This document shows, one piece after another, positions 3,067 through 9,637 of a stretch of 9,637 nucleotides of DNA. Origin of the DNA: Gp13-AA77 sp036521995 (lineage in GTDB: Bacteria; Acidobacteriota; Terriglobia; UBA7540); the NCBI GenBank assembly GCA_036521995.1, contig DATDGR010000049.1, positions 1 through 9,637 on the forward strand, read 5' to 3'. The notes under the pieces are model-generated. The model searched no databases, was not told the origin of the DNA, and saw only the letters and a list, made by a program, of their open reading frames with translations. The position numbers and the translations under genes are program-made. Each line of letters opens with the position of its first letter. Position 1 is the first letter of the stretch.

Positions 3067-5607
3067 GTGATCGACCGCCCCCTGATCACGCCCACTAACG
3101 GCATGCCCCATGCCGGCCCCGACACCCTCACCCTGCCTGATGCGAATCCCAATGCCACCAGCGTCGAAAACGACGATGGCACGGTGGATGTGTTTTTAGA
3201 CGGTTTCCAGAAACCGAAACTGGCCGACCTGCCCTTTGGCTCCAACCTCGCCGAGCATCTGAGCGAACAGCAGTTGCAGGAGATTTCAAGTTCCCTGCAA
3301 TTTGCCGTGGATGACGACAAAATGGCGCGACGCGACTGGGAAGACGCCCTCACCAAGGGCATGGACCTGCTCGGGATCAAAGACGAACAGCGCCAGACCC
3401 CCTGGCCGGGCGCCTGCGGCGTGGTCCATCCCATGGTGCTGGAGGCCGCGGTACGGTTTCAATCGAAATCCATCGTGCGCCTGTTTCCGGCCGAGGGACC
3501 GGCCGCGGTCAAGGTGATGGGCGAATCCAACACAGCCAAAATACAGCAGGCCAAGCGCGTGTCCGACGACCTGAATTTCTGGCTGACCGACCGCATGGTG
3601 GAATACCGCGACGAGACCGAGCAGCTGTTGTTCGCCCTGCCGGTGGATGGATCGGCCTTCAAGAAAGTCTATTACGACCCCCTGCTGAAACGGCCCTGCG
3701 CCAAGTTTGTGCCGGCCAACGATTTCCTGATGCCCTGGGGCTTCCCCAACCTCGAGACCTGCCCCCGGTACACCCACGTGATGCGCCAGGCCTATGGCGA
3801 CGTCCGCGAGCTCCAGGCCATGGGCTTCTATCGCCAGGTGGCCTTGAGCAAGCGGCCCGTCGAGCAGGATCGCCTGGAGGAAAAGGTGAGCCGCCTGAGC
3901 GGCGTCTCCCCGTCCTACACGCACAACGAGCTGATCCCTCTGTGGGAGTCCCATATCGACCTCGATATCGAGGGACAGCAGCACCCCTACGTCGTCACCA
4001 TGGACGCGGATTACTATCAGGTGCTCAGCATCTACCGCAACTGGCGCGAGAGCGATCCCGAATACAGAAAGGTCCTGTCGTTTGTGCACTACCGCTATGT
4101 GCCCTGGAAGGGCCCGTACGGCCTTGGATTGATCCATCTGATCGGCGGCATCGGGCATTCGACTACGTCGATCCTGCGGCAACTGGTGGACGCCGGCACC
4201 CTGAGCAATCTGCCGGGAGGCCTGAAGTCGCGCCAGCTGCGCATCCGCGGCGACAATGACCCGATCCAGCCGGGCGAGTTCCGGGACGTGGATGTGCCCG
4301 CCGGCAAGATCCTGGACAGCATCGCTTTCCTGCCCTATAAGGAACCTTCGGCCGTATTGTTCCAGCTCCTCCAGATGCTGGTCGATGAGGGCAAGAGCTT
4401 TGCCAGTATCGCCGAACTGGACGTGACCACCAGTTCGCAAAACGCGCCCGTCGGCACCATGCTGGCGCTGATCGAGAGAGCCACCGAGGTAATCACGGCC
4501 GTGCAGTCGCGCATGCATATTGCGCTCGGACGCGAACTCGCCATGGTGGCCGAGATCATCCGCGACAATACGGGACCGGATTACGATTACGATCCGGCCG
4601 GAGGCCTGCCCCGCTCCATCAAGCAGATCGACTATCACCAGCAGGTCTCCATCATTCCGGTGTCCGATCCGGCGGCCGCCACCATGGCCCAGCGCGTAAT
4701 GGAATACCAGGCCGCCTTACAATTGTCGAGCCAGGCCCCGCAACTCTACGACCTGCCCCTGCTGCACCGCAGCATGATCCAGGTCCTGGGCATCGATAAC
4801 GCGGACCAGATTGTGCCGGACAAGACCATGGCCGAGCCCATGGACCCGGTGGCCGAAAACATGGCGCTCCTGACCAGCAAGCCGGTGAAGGCCTTCCAGT
4901 GGCAAAACCACCAGGCCCACATCACTGTGCACATGAACGTTATGAACGACCCGCAGATGAAAGCCGCCCTGGCCCAGAACCCGCTGGCCCCGTCCATCCA
5001 GCAGGCCTCCTTCGCGCACATCAACGAGCACCTGGCCTTCCAGTACCGCAACCAGATGGAGCAGACCGCCGGCGTGCCCCTGCCGCCCCTCGGCAGCAAA
5101 CTGCCGCCTGAAGTCGAAGAGCAGGTCAGCACCCTGGCCGCCAGCGCCGCGCAAAAACTGCTGCAGCAGAATCAGCAGCAGGCCCAGCAACAGGCCCAGC
5201 CGCCGGGGCCGGATCCGGTGGCGCAGCAGCAGCAGCAGGAACTGCAGCTCCGGCAGCAGGAGTTGCAGCAGAAGGCCGGCAGCGATGCCGCGAAATTGCA
5301 GTTGGAGCAGGTGCGAACGCAGCAGAAGGGGCAGATCGAGGCCGCCAAAATTGCGGCCGCCAATCAGCGCACACAGATGGAAGTGGATGCCAAGACCGCC
5401 ACGAGCCATGCCGGGGAGCTCGCCGACAGTTTCCGCGCCCATGCCCACGAGCACGCCGAAACCACCCGGCACCTGATGAGCACGCGCGTCGACCACATGA
5501 AGAATGCCCAGGACGCCAACCAGGCGGCCATGGAGTTCGCCCAGCAGGCGGCGGAGGCACCGCAACCAGCAGTGCCTCCGCCAGACGCGGTAGAGCCTCC
5601 CGTTTAA
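3067..5607 (+). CDS. Portal protein (P22-like)
   Basis: The 846-residue product is a phage portal protein, the dodecameric ring at the capsid vertex through which DNA is packaged and ejected. Features typical of the family are the N-terminal helical region with a WEDALTKGMDLLG motif (91-103), TPWPGACGVVHPMVLEAAVR (111-130), a wing/stem core with PANDFLMPW, and a helical crown region with YDPAGGLPRSIKQIDY (about 515-532). After about residue 690 comes a low-complexity, Gln-rich coiled coil (696-737), then a long helical stretch with a His-rich segment HAHEH (about 791-795) and a Pro-rich end. This would fit the long C-terminal barrel of P22-type portals. The start is GTG 3067: no upstream in-frame ATG exists, the next is Met13, and neither has a Shine-Dalgarno, so the start is uncertain. 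The gene is alone on the plus strand, convergent with the capsid gene. Confidence 0.85.
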   Translation: MIDRPLITPTNGMPHAGPDTLTLPDANPNATSVENDDGTVDVFLDGFQKPKLADLPFGSNLAEHLSEQQLQEISSSLQFAVDDDKMARRDWEDALTKGMDLLGIKDEQRQTPWPGACGVVHPMVLEAAVRFQSKSIVRLFPAEGPAAVKVMGESNTAKIQQAKRVSDDLNFWLTDRMVEYRDETEQLLFALPVDGSAFKKVYYDPLLKRPCAKFVPANDFLMPWGFPNLETCPRYTHVMRQAYGDVRELQAMGFYRQVALSKRPVEQDRLEEKVSRLSGVSPSYTHNELIPLWESHIDLDIEGQQHPYVVTMDADYYQVLSIYRNWRESDPEYRKVLSFVHYRYVPWKGPYGLGLIHLIGGIGHSTTSILRQLVDAGTLSNLPGGLKSRQLRIRGDNDPIQPGEFRDVDVPAGKILDSIAFLPYKEPSAVLFQLLQMLVDEGKSFASIAELDVTTSSQNAPVGTMLALIERATEVITAVQSRMHIALGRELAMVAEIIRDNTGPDYDYDPAGGLPRSIKQIDYHQQVSIIPVSDPAAATMAQRVMEYQAALQLSSQAPQLYDLPLLHRSMIQVLGIDNADQIVPDKTMAEPMDPVAENMALLTSKPVKAFQWQNHQAHITVHMNVMNDPQMKAALAQNPLAPSIQQASFAHINEHLAFQYRNQMEQTAGVPLPPLGSKLPPEVEEQVSTLAASAAQKLLQQNQQQAQQQAQPPGPDPVAQQQQQELQLRQQELQQKAGSDAAKLQLEQVRTQQKGQIEAAKIAAANQRTQMEVDAKTATSHAGELADSFRAHAHEHAETTRHLMSTRVDHMKNAQDANQAAMEFAQQAAEAPQPAVPPPDAVEPPV
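5224..5238 (+). repeat. (CAG)5 run in the portal Gln-rich region
   Basis: Five consecutive CAG codons lie inside a wider Gln-rich stretch (about 5152-5270) that encodes repeated Gln pairs and triplets. Such runs can expand or contract by slippage in units of whole codons. They do not disturb the reading frame here. Confidence 0.6.
5550..5582. repeat. 11-bp perfect hairpin near the convergent gene ends
   Basis: GGCGGAGGCAC (5550-5560) is the exact reverse complement of GTGCCTCCGCC (5572-5582) with an 11-nt loop. It lies in the last 20 codons of the portal gene, 23 nt before its stop and just beyond the end of the capsid gene on the other strand. Neither strand has a U tract after it, so it is not a canonical terminator, but a stem this stable could end or protect transcripts arriving from both directions. 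Confidence 0.5.
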
Positions 5608-5609
5608 GG

Positions 5610-6530
5610 TTACGGCCCAGGCGTACCCGGCGAACCGTATACCCCCAGCGGATCACTCCAGCCGAAACTGTAGCGCTCCCTGGCCTTGTAACGAAGGTTC
5701 CCGGTATCAAAATCCGGATCATCCTTGGTCTCGAGCGGGACCCGCTGAAACATCTTGAGCCCGTTGGGAGTATCCGTAATGATGTACCAGGCCTTGGGGT
5801 CGACGATCCAGTGATTCACAAACCAGCCTTCCGGGATCGTCCCATTGGTATAGAGCGCATTCACATCGTTGTCGGCCGTGCCGGGACGATACTGGCTGCG
5901 CAGGGTGCGCGTGGCGGTAAAGATCAGGGCCGCCGGGATAATCAGCTTGCGCGGCTTGCACGCGATTAACAGGCCCCGGTCATCCAGCCAGAGCGCAATC
6001 GTGGTAGCCGCCTGCTCAAGCGAAGTTTCGTTCAAATCGCTCGGCGTGCTGGGCGTGTTGCTGTTGACCGCGCCGCCCATCACCAGAGGATGAGCCACAT
6101 TACACAGACTGACACCGTCCCCGCCCGGGAAGGCGGCATTGAAGGCGTTATTGAGAATGGCCGCGCCTTTGACCTGCTTGGTGTTTGCCATGGAACGCGC
6201 CAGGGCCTTGGTATAGCGCTTCGAAAGACTGTCGTACAGATTATCCTCGAAGGCCTCCTCGGTCACGCTGAAACCGAGTGCGATGGTTTCATGGGTATAG
6301 CGCGCCGTATAGGTTTCCTGTGCTTCGTCGTATTCGATGGCCGATCCCTCAGGCTTGACGGGAGCGGGACCGAATCCGGTTACTTTGGTCTCTTCTTCGA
6401 AGGAACGTTCGCTCGATTCGACGGCGAAGACGTTCTTGTGTTCCTCTTCATAGCGTTTGTATTCGAGCCCGAACAAGGCGTTGAGCCCGGGAACCAATTC
6501 TTTCATCAGTTGTGATCTGCTGATAGCCAT
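5610..6530 (-). CDS. Major capsid protein (Mu gpT-like, HK97 fold)
   Basis: The 306-residue product begins MAISRSQLMKELVPGLNALF and has the pattern of Mu gpT-type major head subunits. These show an N-terminal helix that names the particle contact, a charged E-loop region with VESSERSFEEETKVTGFGP (37-55), a YTARYTHETIALGFSVTEEAFEDN segment (74-97), then a helix followed by NNAFNAAFPGGDGVSL and an AHPLV motif (146-150), and a conserved C-terminal RYSFGWSDPLGVYGS. No protease-cleavage region or signal sequence is evident. ATG 6530 has a strong AAGGAGG Shine-Dalgarno overlapping the stop of the gene before it. This is the last gene of the head operon and lies 2 bp from the convergent portal stop. 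It forms the icosahedral shell. Confidence 0.8.
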   Translation of the reverse strand: MAISRSQLMKELVPGLNALFGLEYKRYEEEHKNVFAVESSERSFEEETKVTGFGPAPVKPEGSAIEYDEAQETYTARYTHETIALGFSVTEEAFEDNLYDSLSKRYTKALARSMANTKQVKGAAILNNAFNAAFPGGDGVSLCNVAHPLVMGGAVNSNTPSTPSDLNETSLEQAATTIALWLDDRGLLIACKPRKLIIPAALIFTATRTLRSQYRPGTADNDVNALYTNGTIPEGWFVNHWIVDPKAWYIITDTPNGLKMFQRVPLETKDDPDFDTGNLRYKARERYSFGWSDPLGVYGSPGTPGP

Positions 6531-6539
6531 GGTTCCTCC

Positions 6540-7157
6540 TTATTGAGCAGCGCTATTCATGTAGCGCTGCACACCGAAATTCCAAACCACCAGAACGTCG
6601 GTGTAGGCATCGCCGGGTTGAGAGCTTGCACCAGGGCTCGGCGCCGCATGGTACACAAAATCGTAAATGCGCACGGCCAGGGTGGCCGTCGTCGCCACTG
6701 AGCCGGCCACCAATTGGACCTGCGAATCGCCGGTCTGAGTGCTGCCGAAGCCGAAATTCGTCAAAGACGCATTCAGGCCGATCTGGTTCGCCTGCACCGG
6801 GCCGTTGGCCTGCACGGCCATGACCAGGAAGGGCGAATCCATGACTTTCACAGTGACCTGGGTGGCTCCGCCACTGATCAGGTTGGCCGGCAGATACTGC
6901 GAGTTTACAAAACCGCGAACCGGATCCTGATAACTGCAACCCATGAAAACGCCAATGGGCGAATTAGCGGAGAGGGTTGTGGTCGGTGACGCGGTCAGGG
7001 CCACCGGGTTCCCGTTGATGAGGCCCACCGGATCCCCGAAAAAAAGGCCCGTAGTCTGGTTTGCAAAAAGTGCCAAGGTATGCTGCCCTCCAGAATAGGG
7101 CGTATCCCCCAGCATCTTATACACGCGCAGACCGTACGGGCTTAGTACGGTTGCCAT
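6540..7157 (-). CDS. Putative head decoration or accessory structural protein
   Basis: The 205-residue product is rich in Gly, Ala, Val, Thr and Ser with almost no coiled coil, as expected for a beta-rich virion protein. It starts MATVLSPYGLRVYKML and contains FFGDPVGLINGNPVAL (39-54), SPIGVFMGCSYQDP (65-78) and a late LAVRIYDFVYHA segment. Small proteins of this type, with a 'GDPV' and 'PIGVF-GC' signature, are common directly upstream of capsid genes in uncultured phage contigs. In similar modules they are thought to decorate or stabilise the capsid, but I cannot confirm this from sequence alone. A strong AAGGAG Shine-Dalgarno precedes ATG 7157, and the stop is 9 nt from the capsid start, so both are translated from one mRNA. 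Confidence 0.6.
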   Translation of the reverse strand: MATVLSPYGLRVYKMLGDTPYSGGQHTLALFANQTTGLFFGDPVGLINGNPVALTASPTTTLSANSPIGVFMGCSYQDPVRGFVNSQYLPANLISGGATQVTVKVMDSPFLVMAVQANGPVQANQIGLNASLTNFGFGSTQTGDSQVQLVAGSVATTATLAVRIYDFVYHAAPSPGASSQPGDAYTDVLVVWNFGVQRYMNSAAQ

Positions 7158-7184
7158 AATACTCCTTGACCCCGTGCGGGCCGG

Positions 7185-7682
7185 TTATGATTCAGTTGGC
7201 GTGGGACCCGGCTCCCTGCGAGTGTTCGGGCCAAACCCGCGAGTGACGCTGCTGGAGTGTTGCCGGTACAAAGTGCGCATGCGAGGATCTTCCTCGGCAA
7301 GCAACTGATCATTGACCGATTTCATCTGCGTCCTGGCCATAGTCAGGTAGTACTCCTGGCGCTGGCGCATCAACTCCGCGGGCGCGCTGCAAAGCAAAAG
7401 ACCACCCACTTCAATTCCGTCGGGCCAGCGCGAGTTTTGGTCCGACATAACCTTCAGTTCGGGGTATTCGCCGGCAACTACCGGCGTCCATCCCTCTCTG
7501 ATCGATTGTGAGTAGTTGACCGGATCAATCTGCCCCATGCTGGCAGTGCGCACCCACCTGTGGACAATGCCAGGCCGCTGGTGCGGGTCCGGTAAAGCAT
7601 TGGGAGGCTGCCACTGCTGCGGTCGCGATTCGGCCTCACGGGAAATCTGTTCCCGCAACTGGCGCGGATCCTTAGAACTCAT
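7185..7682 (-). CDS. Conserved structural-cluster protein, function unknown (165 aa)
   Basis: The product has a conserved-looking core: RPQQWQPPNALPDP (20-33), RPGIVHRWVRTASMGQ (36-51), IREGWTPVVAGEYPEL (61-76), and GIEVGGLLLCSAPAELMRQR (89-108) followed by an amphipathic helix and a Pro/Arg-rich tail. I have seen this combination between scaffold and capsid genes in uncultured phages, always without a function. The ATG at 7682 overlaps the scaffold stop as ATGA (4 nt), so the two are translationally coupled; a GGGAG site lies about 9 nt upstream. The position suggests a role in head assembly, perhaps as a scaffold partner or minor capsid protein. No enzymatic motif is visible. Confidence 0.7.
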   Translation of the reverse strand: MSSKDPRQLREQISREAESRPQQWQPPNALPDPHQRPGIVHRWVRTASMGQIDPVNYSQSIREGWTPVVAGEYPELKVMSDQNSRWPDGIEVGGLLLCSAPAELMRQRQEYYLTMARTQMKSVNDQLLAEEDPRMRTLYRQHSSSVTRGFGPNTRREPGPTPTES

Positions 7683-8656
7683 GACGGACGCTCCCTTTTC
7701 TGCTGTTCTTTGACGAGCTGTGTGGCGTATTGTTCATTGGTTATGCCGAGCTGCTTGGCGATACGCACCTCTGACTCAGTCAGGGTGACGTGGCGCGGCC
7801 CACGCTGCGAGGCAGGCGACCCGCCATTGGTGCGCATGCCGCCGGCAACATTCACCGGGCGGGTGCCGGTTGTGGTTTTGTCTTCTTTGGTGGAATAGTG
7901 CTGTGGATAGACCTCGCGCAGCCGCCGGTCAATGGTGCCCCAATATAATTCCGGATTACTCACTTCGCTGATCCCCTGCTGCGCCAGACTGTGGTGGACC
8001 GCCAGGGCAAAGCCGGTGCGCTCTTCCTCACCCGGCTGGCGCCACCAGGGATTCTTCTTGACCCAGGTCTCGGTTGCCGGGCTCATTGGCGGCGGGGCTG
8101 CGGCCTGCGGCGCAGCGGCGGCCGTAGAAGCCGGGGTAGCCACCTCGCCGGGCGCCGGCCGCAACAGCCGCAAGTTGTGGCATTCGGCGACACAGCGCGC
8201 CACTTCTTCCTGCGCCAAAACCACCTGATCGGCATCGCCCGCGGTATAAGCCGCCTTATGGCGCGCTTTGGCCTGGGCCAGTTGCGCCTCCGAGCGCTGC
8301 AGGGCCTGCTCGACCAGCGCATTCTCGCTGCGCTGCGCGGTCTGCTTTAGCTGCTGATTTTCGCGATACAACTGCTCGGCCAGGTTGGCGGCGGTCGCCA
8401 CGTCTTTGTTGGACTGGATCGCCCGGCGGCGCCATTCCTGGTTCACCAGATGCTGCGCCTTGATTCTCTTCTGGGCATCCTTGGCGTAGCGCGAGATCTC
8501 ATCGTCGCCCGGCAGCTCGGCCAGCTTCTCGACCTCCTCATCAGATAACTGCGGCTTACCGAGGCCGCGGCCATGCGCCTCTTCGTCCGGAACAACCTCG
8601 ACCGTCACTCCCGGATCTTCCGGGAGCGTGACGTCGGTTTGTACTTCGTCCGCCAT
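7679..8656 (-). CDS. Probable scaffolding protein
   Basis: The 325-residue product is acidic at the N-terminus (1-50), then strongly helical and Gln/Ala/Glu/Arg-rich from about 52 to 165, consistent with a coiled coil. An Ala/Pro linker (166-193) leads to a compact motif NPWWRQPGEEER with following TIDRRLREVYP (202-251). The C-terminal end (288-316) has HVTLTESEVRIAKQLGITNE, a helix-turn pattern that in scaffold proteins may contact the shell. Gene position (just before the capsid cluster), coiled-coil make-up and the WW/RLREVYP block together support a scaffold that guides procapsid assembly and leaves before DNA packaging. ATG 8656 shares one base with the stop of the co-chaperonin gene (TAATG), with AAAGGA upstream. 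Confidence 0.7.
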   Translation of the reverse strand: MADEVQTDVTLPEDPGVTVEVVPDEEAHGRGLGKPQLSDEEVEKLAELPGDDEISRYAKDAQKRIKAQHLVNQEWRRRAIQSNKDVATAANLAEQLYRENQQLKQTAQRSENALVEQALQRSEAQLAQAKARHKAAYTAGDADQVVLAQEEVARCVAECHNLRLLRPAPGEVATPASTAAAAPQAAAPPPMSPATETWVKKNPWWRQPGEEERTGFALAVHHSLAQQGISEVSNPELYWGTIDRRLREVYPQHYSTKEDKTTTGTRPVNVAGGMRTNGGSPASQRGPRHVTLTESEVRIAKQLGITNEQYATQLVKEQQKRERPS

Positions 8657-9051
8657 TAAATCCTTTCCACCCGGGCGTCGCCGCGCACCACCGCCTGCAC
8701 GGTGTCGTCATTGATGAGCCGGTACTCGGTGTGTTCGCCGGTTTCTCTGTCGTGCATCAGAAAGCGCGTGCCGGCGAAAGCCCGGAATAAAACAAAATCA
8801 CCCGGTGCGCACCAGGGGCCGCTCGGAAACTTGACCTGGTCCTGGTAGGCATCCGGGCCGAGCCCCACAACCTGGCCCACAATCTGCGCCGCTTCTTCAA
8901 GCGAGCGCGTCTGGTCCGGCATATACAGGTTGGCCCAGCGTTCCATCTGCGCCTTGAGCTCGGGAATACGCACCAGAATCCGGTAGCCGGCGGGCTCGAC
9001 CACGCCGGAGATTTCCCGGTCCGGAGACACGGCAGTACTACTCGATTCCAT
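8656..9051 (-). CDS. GroES-like co-chaperonin (Cpn10 fold)
   Basis: Four Cpn10 signatures occur in the correct order in this 131-residue protein: PAGYRILVRIPE (20-31, matching the N-terminal strand of GroES), a mobile-loop region with LYMPDQTRSLEEAAQIVGQV (42-61) and VVGLGP (61-66), APGDFVLFRAFAGTRF (82-97, matching VGD-VLF-KYAGTE), and YRLINDDTVQAVV near the C-terminus. GroES is about 97 residues, so this has an N-terminal extension of about 18 residues and insertions around 30-40 and 67-80. Phage co-chaperonins such as T4 gp31 replace GroES to fold the major capsid protein in host GroEL. The gene's place in the head operon, three genes before the capsid gene, supports the same job. The canonical GroES loop tripeptide (IVL) is not obvious. 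Confidence 0.75.
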   Translation of the reverse strand: MESSSTAVSPDREISGVVEPAGYRILVRIPELKAQMERWANLYMPDQTRSLEEAAQIVGQVVGLGPDAYQDQVKFPSGPWCAPGDFVLFRAFAGTRFLMHDRETGEHTEYRLINDDTVQAVVRGDARVERI

Positions 9052-9271
9052 ACCAGGTCTCGTCCTCGACCAGTTGCAGTTTTTCGCGCAGTCGAGTTAT
9101 CTCTGCCATAGCAAAGTGTATACCACGTATTTGACCGCAAATGTACCGATACCCGGCAAAATCCTCAGGCAAGCCGTTCACCAGGGAATCGGTCAGATCC
9201 TTCTCCTGAGCCTTCAGCGCCCGCTGCAGCGAGTAATCCCAGGGGTCCGGATGTTTGTCGGTCGAGTTCAC
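9038..9271 (-). CDS. Small helical phage protein, unknown function (77 aa)
   Basis: The product begins MNSTDKHPDPWDYSLQRAL from a GTG start (9271) that overlaps the previous stop as GTGA. Its centre has YRYICGQIRGIHFAMAEITR (42-61), an amphipathic, coiled-coil-like stretch of the kind I associate with short uncharacterised proteins next to phage head genes, then LREKLQLVEDETWY. It overlaps the next gene (co-chaperonin) by 14 nt, so all three genes here are coupled. No enzymatic motif is seen. Given its position it is probably a small assembly or accessory protein of the head module. Confidence 0.65.
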   Translation of the reverse strand: MNSTDKHPDPWDYSLQRALKAQEKDLTDSLVNGLPEDFAGYRYICGQIRGIHFAMAEITRLREKLQLVEDETWYGIE

Positions 9272-9637
9272 GGGATCCGCAAAACCAGCGCCCGGCCGCC
9301 CTTTTTCATAGGCTTGGCCTGCTTCTCATGGCCCCAGGCATCCTGACGGATCTGTTTGCGCAGGGCGTCCAGACGGCGCGCGCCGGCGGAAGTAGAACCG
9401 TCGCCCAGCGCGGACACCGTGGGCGCGTCCATCACGTACTCGCCATCTGATAGCAAAACCGGCCGGCCGGAAGGCGTGGTGCCCTCGATCTCATCGGACT
9501 GGCCCGTCCCGTCTCCCTCGAGCAGGCCCCCGCCGGCCTGGGTCAGCATGCCCTGGTCGTCGTCCATTCCGCCCGTGTCCGGCATGGCCTGCTGGTCGTC
9601 CTGGTCATCCCCCTGGCCCTGGTCCTCCTCGTCCCCC
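9268..9637 (-). CDS. Acidic structural-cluster protein with 'DGEYV' motif, C-terminal part
   Basis: The frame is open to the right edge, so the gene starts beyond the window; an internal ATG at 9585 exists but the upstream codons continue in the same style. The visible 122 residues start with a low-complexity acidic run of Asp, Glu, Gln and Gly, then GGGLLEGDGTGQSDEI, a conserved-looking block RPVLLSDGEYVMDAPTVSAL with GDGSTSAGARRLDALRKQIR, and a basic C-terminus. The SDGEYV-DA-TVSALGDGS-AGARRLD signature is familiar from proteins of unknown function encoded near portal and capsid genes in podophage-like contigs, and related blocks occur in tail proteins. It is coupled by GTGA overlap to the following gene. 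The function cannot be given from this part. Confidence 0.65.
   Translation of the reverse strand, partial: GDEEDQGQGDDQDDQQAMPDTGGMDDDQGMLTQAGGGLLEGDGTGQSDEIEGTTPSGRPVLLSDGEYVMDAPTVSALGDGSTSAGARRLDALRKQIRQDAWGHEKQAKPMKKGGRALVLRIP

Noticed and set aside
3286..4638. 450-codon open frame on the minus strand opposite the portal gene
   Set aside because: It is a mirror of the portal's GC-rich codon pattern: the product is rich in His, Leu, Gly, Val and Asp with no recognisable domain, and it has no sensible ribosome site. The portal on the plus strand has clear family motifs.
5152..5270. CRISPR-like or structured repeat array in the portal gene
   Set aside because: The repeats are in-frame Gln codons of a low-complexity protein segment, with no spacer structure.
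4717..5722. Long minus-strand frames (4717-5565 and 5126-5722) opposite the portal C-terminus
   Set aside because: They consist of Leu/Arg/Gly-rich or Cys/Ala/Pro-rich low complexity produced by reading the CAG- and GCC-rich portal codons backwards.
6090..6515. 141-codon plus-strand frame opposite the capsid gene
   Set aside because: It is antisense to the major capsid protein, with Phe/Gly/Glu-rich composition that reflects the capsid codons, and has no ribosome site.

Overview
This is a segment of an uncultured tailed phage (or prophage) genome, about 60% GC by eye, with densely packed genes, very short gaps, start/stop overlaps and mostly strong Shine-Dalgarno sites. The clear hallmarks are a P22-like portal protein, a Mu gpT-like major capsid protein, a scaffold-like protein and a GroES-like co-chaperonin. 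Terminase, tail, lysis and integrase genes are not in the window, so lifestyle cannot be decided. A Gram-negative, GC-rich host is plausible. The small HTH protein resembles ones I associate with acidobacterial genomes and soil or sediment phage contigs, but that is a weak inference.

Layout. (1) Positions 1-2753, minus strand: a small-gene operon reading leftward, in order a helix-turn-helix DNA-binding protein (2475-2753), a cysteine-rich conserved protein (1841-2497), a zinc-ribbon protein (1459-1848), a 46-residue two-helix membrane protein (1306-1446), an unknown 175-residue protein (751-1278), a stranded copy of that protein's C-terminal tail (631-747), a ParB/Srx-fold protein (136-609), and a gene cut by the left edge (1-129). 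(2) Positions 2754-3066: a 313-bp divergent control region with an AT-rich core, a 12-bp tandem direct repeat, sigma70-like promoters and a strong rightward Rho-independent terminator. (3) Positions 3067-5607, plus strand: the portal gene alone. (4) Positions 5610-9637, minus strand: the capsid operon, reading leftward from a partial acidic 'DGEYV' protein through a small coiled-coil protein, the co-chaperonin, the scaffold, a conserved structural-cluster protein, a putative head accessory protein and finally the major capsid protein.

How it works together. The minus-strand genes from 9637 to 5610 form a head-assembly module: the scaffold and capsid protein build the procapsid, the co-chaperonin probably helps fold a capsid component through the host GroEL, and the portal forms the DNA-entry vertex. 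Unusually, the portal is on the opposite strand, convergent with the capsid gene (stop codons 2 bp apart), and is driven from the control region it shares with the leftward regulatory operon. The points most worth a second look are the promoter-to-terminator unit just upstream of the portal, the tandem repeat in the control region, the inverted portal gene, and the in-frame duplicated gene tail behind tandem amber stops.
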